From contig OV299793.1 of the NCBI GenBank assembly GCA_923184405.1, positions 610,906 through 674,905 on the forward strand: a DNA stretch of 64,000 bases, read 5' to 3'. Position numbers and translations under genes: made by a program. The number at the start of each line of letters is the position of its first letter. Positions within the stretch are counted from its first letter, which is position 1. Under the pieces are notes generated by a model that saw only the letters and a program-made list of their open reading frames with translations, did not search any database and was not told where the DNA came from. This stretch comes from Neisseria meningitidis. GTDB taxonomy: Bacteria > Pseudomonadota > Gammaproteobacteria > Burkholderiales > Neisseriaceae. Of this stretch, positions 11,816 to 23,110 are shown in pieces.

Positions 11816-12303
11816 ATGACCCCGTTATTTAGAAAAGCCGTTTGGCTGCTGTTTGCCGTTTCGGTCTGTGCATTTGCCGGTTCTTTGGCGGCACAGTATG
11901 TTTTGGGTATGGAGCCTTGCGTTTTGTGTATCAGTCAGCGGTTATGCGTTTTGGCAACCGCATTGTGTACGACAATTGTCCTGATGTGCAGACCAAGAGG
12001 AAGGGCGGGCGGTTTGTTCGGTGCTGTCTTTATCAGCATTCCGGCCGTTACGGGTATTTCTGTTGCGGCATATCAGTTGTGGTTGCAGTCGCTGCCGCCG
12101 GGTACGGCTCCTTCGTGCGGTGCGCCGTGGACGTTTCGATTGAAGGGCTGGTCTTTGTTTGATTGGTTCGAGCCTGTCGTGCGCGGGTTCGGAAATTGTG
12201 CCGAACCGGATTATCTGTTAGGGGTTGCTTTGCCTGTTTGGAGCGCGGCGTATTTTCGGCGGTTGTCCTGACGGTTTGGTGGGCGTGGGCAAGGGCTAAA
12301 TAA
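11816..12303 (+). CDS. dsbB: Disulfide bond formation protein B
   Basis: Inner-membrane quinone reductase that reoxidises DsbA. Four hydrophobic segments are visible ([15 protein letters not shown] first). The first redox pair CVLC lies in [10 protein letters not shown], and the second periplasmic pair lies in APSCGAPW and FGNCAEPD. The start ATGACCCCG at 11816 is preferred over a longer in-frame extension because it places the first membrane segment at the N-terminus. One T is missing in a T run near 12250. With it restored the protein ends [14 protein letters not shown] at 12303; as written the frame stops at 12271. Confidence 0.9.
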
Positions 12304-12306
12304 ATC

Positions 12307-12338
12307 AATGCCGTCTGAAAGGTTCAGACGGCATTTTA
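12307..12338. terminator. Uptake-sequence terminator between dsbB and pmpR
   Basis: ATGCCGTCTGAAAGGTTCAGACGGCAT followed by TTTA, between convergent genes. Confidence 0.85.
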
Positions 12339-12361
12339 TAGTATGTCTGCTGTGCTGCGTA

Positions 12362-13088
12362 TCAGTCAGATTCAATACGGCGGAAGTGTAAACGTCTTGC
12401 ACGTCGTCCAAGTCTTCCAGCGCGTCAATCAGTTTTTGCATTTTGACGGCATCGTCGCCGGAGAGTTCGGTTTCGTTTTGGGCGCGCATCGTAACGTCGC
12501 CGTCAACGGATTTGTAACCTGCCGCCTCCAAAGCGGATTTTACGCCCGCCCAATCGTTTGGCGCGGTAATGACTTCGATGGAACCGTCGTCGTTGGTAAC
12601 CACGTCTTCCGCACCGGCTTCCAAAGCCGCTTCCATCAGCGCGTCTTCGTCAACGCCGGGTTCGAATACCAAATAGCCCTGATGCACGAAGTTGAACGCC
12701 ACGCAGCCGTCGGTACCCAAGTTGCCGCCGTTTTTGGTAAACGCGTGGCGTACGTCCGCAACAGTGCGGGTTTTGTTGTCGGTCAGGCAGTCCACCATTA
12801 AAGCCGCGCCGCCGATGCCGTAACCTTCGTAGCGCAATTCGATGTATTCCACGCCTTCCAAGTTGCCCGTGCCTTTGTCGATGGCGCGTTGCACATTGTC
12901 TTTGGGCATATTGTTTTCGGCTGCTTTTTCCAAAGCCAGGCGCAGGCGCGGATTTGAACCGGGGTCGCCGCCGCCCATACGCGCCGCAACGGTGATTTCT
13001 TTGATTAAACGGGTAAAGATTTTGCCGCGTTTGGCATCCTGACAGGCTTTTTATGCTGGATATTTGCCCACTTGCTATGGCCTGCCAT
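12362..13088 (-). CDS. YebC/PmpR family regulatory or translation-factor protein
   Basis: About 242 residues, starting [14 protein letters not shown], the invariant YebC N-terminus. The middle ([75 protein letters not shown]) is undamaged. YebC proteins act as transcription regulators in some bacteria, and recent work on the family links them to translation through proline-rich stretches. Indels near 13045 (after HKK) and 12365 (where AVLNLD-stop is expected) are the only damage. Convergent with dsbB. Confidence 0.9.
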
Positions 13089-13413
13089 AAATTTCCTTTC
13101 TTATTTCAAATAATTAATCTGTTTTGTCAGATTTTTTACGGTCGGCATTTTAACATAAGTTGCAAGTACCCAAAATATCCTGTTTTATGCCGTGCCGTTG
13201 TCTATGCTGTCTGAAAGCGATTTCCTCCGCTTTCCGCTTAAAAATAAAGAAATGTTTTAATTAACGATATTTTACGGTATGATGGCGCAGCTTCTCCCGA
13301 TTGTTGACAATTTAAGGCATCTGTTGCGGCAAATACGGTCTGCTCGCCGTGTTTCCTTATTGGAATGTCTTTTATGAAGGCAGTCATTTTAATTGTAAGA
13401 TAAGGTTTATTTT
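13089..13413. other. Intergenic region between divergent pmpR and the symporter gene
   Basis: A/T-rich with no gene. It carries an isolated one-arm uptake sequence variant (ATGCTGTCTGAA) near 13204 and a possible -10 (TATGAT) near 13278 for the downstream symporter. The leader just before 13414 reads AAGATAAGG, a plausible ribosome-binding site. Confidence 0.5.
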
Positions 13414-14831
13414 ATGGAAAATATATTGTCTGTTACGGTGGGTACAGTCAATCGGTTCCTTTGGGACTACCTGCTGATTTACGCGCTTTTGGGTATCGGC
13501 CTGTTTTTTACGCTGTATCTCGGTGCGCCGCAGATTACCAAGCTGGGCGCGGGATTCAAATCCGTATTCGGCGGCTTGTTTGCCAAAGGCGATAAAGACG
13601 ACAAGTCTTTATCGCAGTTTCAGGCGTTGGCGGTTGCCATATCTGCGCAAATCGGTACGGGCAACGTCGCCGGCGTGGCGACCGCCATCACCGCAGGCGG
13701 GCCGGGCGCGACTTTTTGGATGTGGCTTTCTGCCGTTTTGGGGATGTCCACGATTTTTGCGGAGGCACTGCTGGCGCAGAAATACCGCGTCGTCAGCCAC
13801 GGCAAATACATCGGTGGGTTGGCGTTTTATATTACGCACGGTCTGACTCCGAAAATCGGCAGGGGCGCGGCGCGATTCCTGTCGGGCTTTTTCTCCATTG
13901 CGTTGATTATCGCATTGGGCGTATCGGTAATGCGACACAGGCAAACTCCATTGCTTCTGCCGTTACCATTGCATGTGATGTGCCTGCTTTGGCAGTCAGT
14001 ATTGTGCTTGCCGTCCTTACGGGCATGATAGTGATTGGCGGCGTGAACCGTATTGCCAATAGTGCCCAGTTTGTCGTGCCGTTTATGGCGGTTGTGTATA
14101 TTTTGTGCGCCGTCGTTATCCTGTTTGAATTTTCCGTCCATATTGTGCCGATGTTCAACCACATCTTTACCGCCGCGCTTCAATCCCGAGCCGTTTTGGG
14201 CGGTGCGGCGCGGTATCGGTATGCACGAAGCGATACGTTTCGACGTGGCGCGCGCACTGTTTTCCAACGAAGCGGGGATGGGTTCTACACCGCACGCCCA
14301 CGCGACTGCGGATGTGAAGCATCCTGTGCAGCAAGGTATGGCGGCATTTGTCGGTGTGTTTATCGATACGATTTTGGTATGTACGGCAGCTGCATTGATT
14401 ATCCTGCTGACTGATGCCAACCTTTCGGGCGAACAGGGCGCGGCGGTTACTCAATTTGCCTTTAACAAGGCATTTCGGGATTCGGTTCGCAATTGCTTGC
14501 CGTGTGTCTGACCTACTTCGCCTTCACCACCATTATCGGCTGGTATTATTTCGGTGAGTCCAACATCCGTTTTCTTTTCAGGGGAAGACACTTGGGCATC
14601 TATCGCGCATTGGTTCTGCTTGCCATCGTTTTGGGTACGCTCGGCAAAGTCGATTTGGTTTGGAGCCTGTCCGATATGTTCAACGGCTTTATGGTTATCC
14701 AGAACTTGATAGCCCTGTTTTTGTTGCGTAAGGAAATCCGTGCCATTTATGATGATTATTTGGCACAGAAAAAAGCGGGTCGGGATTTGTCCTATCAGTA
14801 TGAATTTCACGAGTTCCACGACAAGGGCTGA
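13414..14831 (+). CDS. Sodium:alanine (or glycine) symporter, AgcS family, with frameshifts
   Basis: Multi-pass inner-membrane transporter of the alanine/glycine:cation symporter family, about 470 residues. AISAQIGTGNVAGVATAI, GPGATFWMW and LSAVLGMSTIFAEALLAQKY are family hallmarks of the N-terminal half. Later segments include GNATQANSIA, FSNEAGMGSTPHAHATAD and ARALFSNE, and TIIGWYYFGE follows near the C-terminus. The end is YEFHEFHDKG. Indels near 13925, 14200 and 14485 break the frame. Substrate choice within the family cannot be read from the sequence. Confidence 0.88.
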
Positions 14832-14899
14832 TGTCCGGCAAACAGAAAGCGTCCCAATCTTCAGAATCGGGAGATTTTGCAGTTCAGACGGCATTCAGA

Positions 14900-15521
14900 T
14901 TACATAACCGTACACACTGACAAATTAGGTGATGCTGCTGCCCAATACAAACAGATGCCAGATTCCGTACCCGTGTCGGATTTGGTCATCGTTTACAAAC
15001 CAGAACATGCCGACGCTGTACAGCATACCGCCTACAGCCAGCCAAGCCAGTCCTGACAGCGCAATTGAGGCTGTCAGGGATTTCATTACCGCCAAGACCA
15101 TCCAACCCATGACGACATAAATCGCAATAGACAGCAGTCGATTGTCGCTTTACCGTCCGATGGTGAGTTCTTGTGCGATTCCTGCAGCCGCCAGCAGCCA
15201 GGACAGTGAAAATACCGTGCAGCCCGGCCCGTTTCTCAAAGAAACCAGTGCAAACGGTGTGTAGCTTCCGGCAATCAGCACATAAATCATGCAGTGGTCG
15301 GCTTTTTTCAAAATGCTATTCAGTTTTCCGACTGCAATTCCGTGGTACAGCGAGGAACTCAAATAGAGCAGAAGAAGGCTGATGCCGTAAACCGATACGC
15401 TGAAGATACGGTAGCCGTCCCCGTGTCCTATGGTTTACAGCAGCATCAGCGCAAAACCTGCCACCGCCAGAGTCAAACCGCTCAAATGGCTGTAAGTATT
15501 GAAGCGTTCGCATGTATACAT
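14900..15521 (-). CDS. Hemolysin III / TrhA (PAQR-like) membrane protein, frameshifted
   Basis: About 205 residues with seven hydrophobic helices expected. MYTCERFNTYSHLSG leads to LTLAVAGFALMLL. SSSLYHGIAVGKLNSILKKA carries the conserved S..YH of the family, followed by DHCMIYVLIAGSYTPFAL with the D(H/C).IY motif, and GIWHLFVLGSSIT carries the conserved late H..HLF-like site. Family members are often named hemolysin III but are PAQR-type membrane proteins. Frames shift near 15430, 15150 and 14925. The start Met at 15521 opens the conserved sequence. Confidence 0.8.
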
Positions 15522-15662
15522 CGCACAATCTTTCGGGAAAGTAGAGGCAGTCAGTTTACGCCGATACTTTTGCTTCTGTGTGAGATTTACTCTTTGCCTA
15601 CACTGTGATATGCTTGAAAATGCGTGTGTTAAAATCTGTTTTTTATTTTCAGACGGCATTTT

Positions 15663-16997
15663 ATGTTGAATCCATCCCGAAAACTGGTTGAGCTGATCCG
15701 TATTTTGGACGAAGGCGGTTTTATTTTCAGCGGCGATCCCGTGCAGGCGACGGAGGCTTTGCGCCGCGTGGACGGCAGTACGGAGGAAAAATCATCCGTC
15801 AGGCGGAGATGATCGACAGGAACCGTATGCTGCGGGACACATTGGAACGTGTGCGTGCGGGGTCGTTATGGTTGTGGGTGGCGGCGGCGACGTTTGCATG
15901 TTTTACCGGTTTTTCAGGCACTTATCTTCTAATGGACAATCAGGGTCTGAATTTCTTTTTGGTTTTGGCGGGCGTGTTGGGCATGAATACGCTGATGCTG
16001 GCAGTATGGTTGGCAATGTTGTTCCTGCGCGTGAAAGTGGGGCGTTTTTTCAGCAGTCCGGCGACGTGGTTTCAGGGCAAAGACCCTGTAAATCAGGCGG
16101 TGTTGCGGCTGTATGCGGACAGTGGCGGCAACCTTCGGTACGTTGGAAAATAGGCGCAACGTCGCACAGCCTGTGGCTCTGCACGCTGCTCGGAATGCTG
16201 GTGTCGGTATTGTTGCTGCTTTGGTGCGGCAATATACGTTCAACTGGGAAAGCACGCTGTTGGGCGATTCGTCTTCGGTACGGCTGGTGGAAATGTTGGC
16301 ATGGCTGCCTGCGAAACTGGGTTTTCCCGTGCCTGATGCGCGGGCGGTCATCGAAGGCCGTCTGAACGGCAATATTGCCGATGCGCGGGCTTGGTCGGGC
16401 TGCTGGTCGGCAGTATCGCCTGCTACGGCATCCTGCCGCGCCTCTTGGCTTGGGCGGTATGCAAAATCCTTTTGAAAACAAGCGAAAACGGATTGGATTT
16501 GGAAAAACCTATTATCAGGCGGTCATCCGCCGCTGGCAGAACAAAATCACCGATGCGGATACGCGTCGGGAAACCGTGTCCGCCGTTTCGCCGAAAATCG
16601 TCTTGAACGATGCGCCGAAATGGGCGGTCATGCTGGAGACCGAATGGCAGGACGGCGAATGGTTCGAGGGCAGGCTGGCGCAGGAATGGCTGGATAAGGG
16701 CGTTGCCGCCAATCGGGAACAGGTTGCCGCGCTGGAGACAGAGCTGAAGCAGAAACCGGCGCAACTGCTTATCGGCGTGCGCGCCCAAACTGTGCCCGAC
16801 CGCGGCGTGTTGCGGCAGATCGTCCGACTTTCGGAAGCGGCGCAGGGCGGCGCGGTGGTGCAGCTTTGGCGGAACAGGGGCTTTCAGACGACCTTTCGGA
16901 AAAGCTGGAACATTGGCGTAACGCGCTGGCCGAATGCGGCGCGGCGTGGCTTGAGCCTGACAGGGCGGCGCAGGAAGGGCGTTTGAAAGACCAATAA
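15663..16997 (+). CDS. DUF2868 family membrane protein, frameshifted
   Basis: The start is ATGTTGAATCCATCC just after an uptake-sequence arm. Read across several indels (near 15795, 16130, 16240, 16400, 16510 and 16870), the product is about 445 residues. It has two or more membrane segments in the first half (LWLWVAAATFACFTGFSGTY; NFFLVLAGVLGMNTLMLA) and another near WSGLLVGSIACYGILPRLL. A soluble C-terminal half ends GRLKDQ. DUF2868 genes are typically found next to DUF3482 GTPase genes, as here (72 bases apart), which suggests a membrane partner for the GTPase. The function is unknown. Confidence 0.75.
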
Positions 16998-17069
16998 ACT
17001 CACTTGAAATGTTCTGTTAAGCCGCCATTCTGAAAAAGACCGTCTGAAAATCCATTCTTCAAAAACATC

Positions 17070-18464
17070 ATGAACAAACAACCCCTTTCCCTCGCCGTCG
17101 TCGGGCATACCAATACCAGCAAAACCTCGCTCCTTCGTACCCTGTTGCGCGACAGCGGTTTCAGCGAAGTCAGAAACGCCCCATCGACCACACGCCATGT
17201 CGAAGAAGCCGCCATCAGCGACGGCGCAGACACGCTGGTTTTCCTGTACGACACGCCCGGACTTGAAGACGCGGGCGGCGTGCTGGAATGGCTGGAAAAC
17301 CATACGGACAATCGTTCAGACGGCATCGAACGGCTGCAACAGTTTCTCGGCAGCCACGGCGCGCACCATGATTTCAATCAGGAAGCCAAAGTCTTACGGC
17401 AAGTCTTGCAAAGCGATATGGCAATGTACGTCATCGACGCGCGCGAGCCCGTCCTCGACAAATATCGGGATGAATTGACCATCCTTTCATGGTGTGCCAA
17501 ACCAGTTATGCCCGTGTTCAACTTTACCGGCGGACAGCCTCCCGAATCGTGGACAACCATGCTGGCGAGGAGAAACCTGCACGTTTTCGCAGGGTTCGAC
17601 ACCGTCGCCTTTGATTTTGAAGGCGAACTACGCCTGTGGGAAAACCTCGCCACCATGTTGCCCGAACGCAGCACACTTGACCGCCTGACAGCCATGCGCA
17701 AGCGCGAATGGCAGCGGCTGGACGGCGAAGCGCGCCGCGAAATCGCCGATTTCCTGCTCGATGCCGCCGCCTTCAGGCAGGAAGTGGACGAAAACGAGGA
17801 TACCGCCACCGTGCTACAAACCATGCAGGCGGAAATACGCCAACTCGAACGGCAGATGCAGCAGCGGCTGTTTGCCCTCTACCGTTTCTACCACAGCGAA
17901 ATCGACGGCGGCGACTGGATGCCGCAAGCCTTCCGCCAAGACCCGTTCGACAGCGAATTGCTCAAACAATACGGCATCCGCACCGGCACGGGCGCGGCAA
18001 CCAGCGCACTCATCGGCTTGGGGCTGGACATCGCCACACTCGGCGGCTCGCTCGGATTGGGTACGGCAATCGGCGGCTTTTTGGGCGGCATCCTGCCCAA
18101 TACCCGCACCATTTCCGACAAACTCGCCGGCCGCCAAACCTTGCACACCGACCCTGAAACCCTGACCCTGCTCGCCGCCCGCGCCCTCGATCTGCTCCAC
18201 GTCCTGCAAACGCGCGGACACGCGGCACAATCGGATATCGAGTTGCACAGCCGCAAAGCCCCGTGGGACGCCGCCGGACTCCCGCCCGAACTCAACAAAG
18301 CCCGCAGTCATTGGAAATGGTCGTCGCTCAATACGCACCGCCCCGAAACCAGCCGCGCCGAACGCGCCGGATATGTGGAGAAACTTCAAATCCGCCTGTC
18401 GGGAAAATATAGTGAATTAAATTTAAATCAGGACAAGGCGGCGAGCCGCAGACAGTACAAATAG
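17070..18464 (+). CDS. DUF3482 GTPase-like protein with a Correia-encoded C-terminus
   Basis: An intact 464-residue P-loop GTPase-like protein. AVVGHTNTSKTSLLRTLL is a G1-type loop with Ser in place of the usual Gly before Lys. TRHVEEA is a possible G2, YDTPGLEDAGG is G3, and PVFNFTGG occupies the G4 position in an atypical form. The C-terminal half (QYGIRTGTGAATSALIGLGL, then small-residue-rich GGSLGLGTAIGGFLGGILPN) looks membrane-interacting. The last about 19 residues (from the second residue of SELNLNQDKA to RRQYK) are read from the Correia element at 18408-18513, so the native C-terminus has been replaced. It probably pairs with the upstream DUF2868 product. Confidence 0.8.
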   Translation: MNKQPLSLAVVGHTNTSKTSLLRTLLRDSGFSEVRNAPSTTRHVEEAAISDGADTLVFLYDTPGLEDAGGVLEWLENHTDNRSDGIERLQQFLGSHGAHHDFNQEAKVLRQVLQSDMAMYVIDAREPVLDKYRDELTILSWCAKPVMPVFNFTGGQPPESWTTMLARRNLHVFAGFDTVAFDFEGELRLWENLATMLPERSTLDRLTAMRKREWQRLDGEARREIADFLLDAAAFRQEVDENEDTATVLQTMQAEIRQLERQMQQRLFALYRFYHSEIDGGDWMPQAFRQDPFDSELLKQYGIRTGTGAATSALIGLGLDIATLGGSLGLGTAIGGFLGGILPNTRTISDKLAGRQTLHTDPETLTLLAARALDLLHVLQTRGHAAQSDIELHSRKAPWDAAGLPPELNKARSHWKWSSLNTHRPETSRAERAGYVEKLQIRLSGKYSELNLNQDKAASRRQYK

Positions 18465-18513
18465 TACGGCAAGGCGAGCCAACGCTGTACCGATTTAAAT
18501 TTAATTCACTATA
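18408..18513. repeat. Correia element inserted in the 3' end of the DUF3482 gene
   Basis: The terminal repeats TATAGTGAATTAAATTTAAA and TTTAAATTTAATTCACTATA flank a ~106-bp element with the standard core GACAGTACAAATAGTACGGC. The coding frame of the GTPase runs into it and stops at 18462-18464 inside the element. Confidence 0.92.
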
Positions 18514-18630
18514 ATGCCGTCTGAATCCTGTTTGTATGGCAAGTCAGATTCAAATCAGGATAAAGCAAGAGGACTGTCTGAAGCCGATTTGAGAAAAAAA
18601 ACGGGTTCTGTATGATACAGAACTCATTTC

Positions 18631-18664
18631 GTATGCCGTCTGAACGCTTCAGACGGCATTTTAT
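18631..18664. terminator. Uptake-sequence terminator after infB
   Basis: ATGCCGTCTGAACGCTTCAGACGGCAT with T residues on the right and A on the left. It lies just downstream of infB on the minus strand. Confidence 0.82.
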
Positions 18665-18675
18665 TTGCAAAGGAA

Positions 18676-21571
18676 TTACAGGTTGCGGCCAACTTAGACG
18701 ATGTCGAAGCATTCCAGTTGGTCGCCTTCCATGATTTCGTTGTAGCCTTTGAGCATCAGACCGCACTCAAAGCCCATGCGGACTACTTTTACATCGTCTT
18801 TATACCGTATTCAACGAAGCCAGATCGCCCGTGTGGATGACCACGTTGTTGCGGATGAGGCGGACATGGGAACCGCGTTTGACCACACCATCGGTAACCA
18901 TACAGCCTGCAATGTTGACGACTTTGGAAACGGAGATGACCTGATGGATTTCGACCGTCCTGGTAACCTGTTCTTCCTCTTCCGGGGAAAGCATACTACC
19001 CATAGCCGCTTTAACGTCGTCGATGGCATCGAAGAGGATGTTGCAGGAGCGGATTTCGAGGTCTTCATTTTCGGCAAGGCTGCGCGAAGAGGCACCTGCA
19101 CGAACGTCTGAGGACGGTAATGAATGCGCCCGAAGCGATGGCAAGGTTGACGTCACGACTTGGTAATGACCGACAACGCTGCTGTGCAACACGTTCACTT
19201 TCACTTCGTCTGTGGACAGTTTTTTCAGGCTGCCCGCCAAAGCCTAGTAAGCAACATCGCACGTTTGCCTTGATGATGACCGACAAAGATTGGGCCTGGG
19301 TTTCGCCCATATTGTTGAACATATTTTCCAGCTTCGCCGCCTGCTGTTTGGCAAGGCGCACGTCGCGGTATTTGCCTTGACGGAAGAGGGCGATTTCGCG
19401 CGCTATTTTCTCATCAGCCAATACCATTGCATCTTCGCCTGCGTTCGGAACGTCGGACAAGCCGAGGATTTCGACGGGGATGGACGGACCGGCTTCGATA
19501 ATGGATTTGCCGTTTTCATCGACCATCGCGCGGATTTTGCCGAATGACCGTACCGGCCAGCAGCATATCGCCTTTTTTCAGCGTGCCGCTTTGAACCAGC
19601 AATGTGGCAACCGCGCCGCGGCCTTTGTCCAAGCGCGCCTCGACGATGATGCCTTTGGCGGGCGCATCGACAGGTGCGGCCAGTTCCAAAACTTCGGCTT
19701 CGAGCAAGACGGCCTCGAGCAACGCATCGATGTTCGGGCCTTTTTTAGCAGAAACGTCGATAAACTGAACATCGCCGCCCCAATCGTCAGCCACGACTTC
19801 GTGTGCGGTCAGCTCCTGGCGGATACGCTCCGGGTTGGCAGCGTCTTTATCGATTTGTTGACGGCAACCACCATCGGTACGCCTGCCGCTTTGGCGTGGG
19901 CAATCGCTTCGATGGTTTGCGGCATCACAACCGTCGTCGGCGGCGACCACAACAACCACGATATCGGTTGCTTTCGCACCGCGCGCACGCATCGCAGTAA
20001 ACGCTCGTGACCCGCAGTAACCAAGAACGTAATAAACGATGCGTCGGGTTTCAACGTGGTAAGCACGCGAAGTGAAGGTTAACGTCGTCTGCACCGCCGT
20101 ATACCAATATGGTACGACGGATGTAGTCCAGCAGCGAGGTTTTGCCATGGTCGACGTGGCCCATGACGGTAACGACGGGCCGACGCGGCACAATGCTACG
20201 GCTTCCACTGCTTCCGCGCCCTCGTCCTACAACGCTTCGGGATCGTCGGCGGCGGCGGGTTTGCAGATGCAACCGACTTCTTCGACGACAGATCAGGGCG
20301 GTGTCTTGGGCGATGGATTGGTTGATGGTTACCATCATGCCCATCTTCATCAGGGCTTTGACCACTTCCACGCCTTTGACTGCCATTTTGTGTGCCATGT
20401 CGGCAACGGTTACGACTTCAGGCACCAAAACTTCGTGTACGACAGGCTCGGTCGGTGCTTGGAAGCGCGTGTTGGTTCGGCTTGAGTTTGAGCTTTTGCC
20501 TTTTTTACCGCCGCGTACGCGCTCGTCGTCGCCGTTGCGTGCATTGTTGCGGTCGCGTCCGCCTTTTCCGCCTTTGCCTTTGGCGTTGCGGCTTGACTTT
20601 CGTCATCGCGGTTGCGGCGGTCTTCTTTTTCGCTTTTGCCGGATTGACAGGTTTGTTTTCGACGGCCAACGCGGCTGCCTGCGGTTTCTCGGCAGGTTTG
20701 GCGGGACGCTGTCCGCCGGCTTTGGCTTCCTGTGCGGCTTTTGCCTGTTGTTCTGCCTGTTGTTTCATGGCTTCGCGGCGTGCCTGGCGTTCCTGTTTCT
20801 CTTTCAACAGGGCTTCCTGGTGGGCGCGAAGTGCGGCGGCACGGCGTGCTTCTTCATCGCGTTGCGCCTGTTCTTCCGCGCTGACCACGGGTTGCGGCAC
20901 GGCAGGTGCGGCAGGTTTCGCCAGTTTTTTGGCATCTTTGCCTTTGCCGTTTCGCTCGTGTTTCGGCTTAGCGGCTTTTCTTTGGGCTCGGCAGGTTTTT
21001 TAGACGGCATTTTGTCGGCTTGGGCTTTTTCCGCTTTGCTTTCTTCGGCGGGTTTGGTTTCCGCCGCAACGGGTGCAGTTTCGGCTTTTGCTTCGGTGGG
21101 TTTCGCGCGGCAGGTTTGGCTTTGTTGCCTGCGTTTGCCGCTTTCAGTTTTGCCGCTTCCGCTTCTGCCTTGGCACGGGCTTTTGCACCTGCAGCAGCTT
21201 CGGCTCAGGCTTTTGCAGCGTCTTCTGCCGTCTGCTCCGGCCGGACAGGTGCGGCTTGGGTTTGGGCAGCATTTACCTATGCTGCCAACTCTTCGGCAGA
21301 AGGAATGTTGACAGTGCGTCCGCGTTTGCGTGTTTCGACTTTTACGCCGTCAACGGTGCTGACTTCGGCTTTGGTGCGGCGGATGCTGATGGTGCTGCTG
21401 TTGCTGCCGTTTTTCTTGGTCAGGTAGGCGTTCAGAAGCTGTTTGTCGTCCAGCGTCAGGGAATCGCCGCCGCTACTTTTGCTGACGCAAGCTTCTTTCA
21501 ACTGTTTCAACAGGTCTTCGACAGGGGCGTTTCAGCTCGGCGGCAAATTGTTCTACGGCGGTGTTACTCAT
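18676..21571 (-). CDS. infB: Translation initiation factor IF-2, heavily frameshifted
   Basis: IF-2 is the GTPase that brings fMet-tRNA to the 30S subunit and drives subunit joining. The start [14 protein letters not shown] is at 21571. A long charged Ala/Lys/Glu-rich linker with [24 protein letters not shown] sequence (about 20500-21000) precedes the G domain with [17 protein letters not shown] (about 20150). Later come VVAADDG, VAVNKID-like sequence (damaged) and the beta-barrel domains, ending near DQLECFDIV and VGRNL. A TAA replaces an expected Glu codon four residues before the end. At least ten indels break an essential gene, so they are best read as sequence errors. Operon with nusA and rimP. 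Confidence 0.9.
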
Positions 21572-21582
21572 CTGTACCCCCT

Positions 21583-23082
21583 TTATTTGTCTTCGGTAAA
21601 CCAGTGTTCGCGTGCGGTCAGGATGACGGCTTTTGCGGTTTCTTCGATAACAGAATAGATTTCAATCAGTTCGTCCACAGCAAGCTCTGCCAAGTCGTCG
21701 CGGGTGGTAATGCCTGCTTCGGCAAGGCTGCGGAGCATATCGGCATCTATGCCTTCGAGGTTGCGCATATCGTCGGATACTTCGCCCAGTTTTTCTTCGG
21801 CGGCAATCGCCATGGTCAGGATGGCATCGCGGGCGCGGTTGCGGAGCATATCGACGATTTCTTCGTCAAATCCTTCAATGGCAAGCAGTTCGGCGGCAGG
21901 AACATAGGCGACTTCTTCCAAGGTTGCAAAACCTTCCTGAACCAGTACGTCGGCGGTTTCTTCGTCCACGTTCAAGTGATCCATAAACAGGCGGCGGATG
22001 GCGGCATCTTCTGCCGCATTGCGTTCGTCTGCCTCGGCGGAAGTCATGATGTTGAGCTGCCAGCAGATCAGGTCGGAAGCAAGGCGCACGTTTTGACCGC
22101 CGCGTCCGATGGCTAGCGCCAGTTGGTATTCATCAACAATCACGTCAACGGCGTGTTTGTCTTCGTCAATCACGATGCGGCTGACTTCGGCGGGTGAGAG
22201 CGCGCTCATGACGAATTGGGCAGGCTCGGGCGACCAAAGGACAACGTCGATGCGCTCGCCGGATAATTCATTGCTGACGGCATTGACACGCGAACCGCGA
22301 ACGCCGATACAGGTGCCTTGCGGATCGATGCGCTGGTCGTTGGCTTTGACGGCGACTTTGGCACGTTGGCCCGGGTCGCGGGCGACAGCGCGGATTTCAA
22401 GCATGCCGTCTGCAATTTCAGGTACTTCATTGGCGTACAGTTTGACGAGGAAATCGCCGGAAGTACGGCTCAGGATGACTTGTTTGCGGCCGGTGTTGCT
22501 GATTTCTTCGACGCGCAGGAAGAGGGCGCGGATACGGTCGCCGCTGCGGAAGTTTTCGCGCGGAATCATTTGGTCGCGCGGAATCAGCGCGTCCAGTTTG
22601 CAAACAACGACTTCGACGATGATGCCGTGGCGTTCGACGCGTTTGACCGTGCCGACACGATGTCTTCTTTGACGGCGAGAAACTCGTTCAGATTTTGCTC
22701 GCGCTCCGCATCGCGGATGCGTTGCAGGATGATTTGTTTGGCGGTTTGCGCGGCTTGGCGGCCGAAGCCTTCTGTTGGGTAGCTGCTCTTCGTAGTATTC
22801 GCCGATTTCGATGGTAGTGCCGGAATTTCCTCTTGGATTTCCTCGATGGTTTTTTCGACATCGGGATAGGTATAGTCTTCATCGGCGACAATCAGCCAGC
22901 GGCGGAAGCTTTGGTATTCGCCGGTGTCGTGGTTGATTTGGACGCGCACGTCCATGTGTTCGCGGTCTGCCTTTTTCTTGGCGGCGGTAGACAAGGCGAA
23001 TTCCAGTGCTTGGAAGACGACTTCCGCATCAACGTTTTTTCGCTTGCCAGAGCTTCGCCAGCTGTAACATTTCACGACCCAT
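21583..23082 (-). CDS. nusA: Transcription termination/antitermination factor NusA, N-terminal frameshifts
   Basis: NusA binds RNA polymerase and modulates pausing, termination and antitermination. The N-terminal domain starts MGREMLQLAEAL and contains VDAEVVFQALEFALSTAAKK. The S1 domain (GTVKRVERHGIIVEV) is damaged, then an intact 328-residue block carries the KH domains (AIGRGGQNVRLASDLICWQL holds the GRGGQNVRLA loop). Two C-terminal acidic helix-hairpin repeats (LAIEGFDEEIVDML; IDADMLRSLAEAGITT) follow, ending HWFTEDK. Indels near 23045, 22810, 22775 and 22650 are confined to the first third. Only 11 bases separate it from infB. Confidence 0.93.
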
Positions 23083-23110
23083 TTTGAACATCTCCAATAT
23101 TGTTGTGTTT

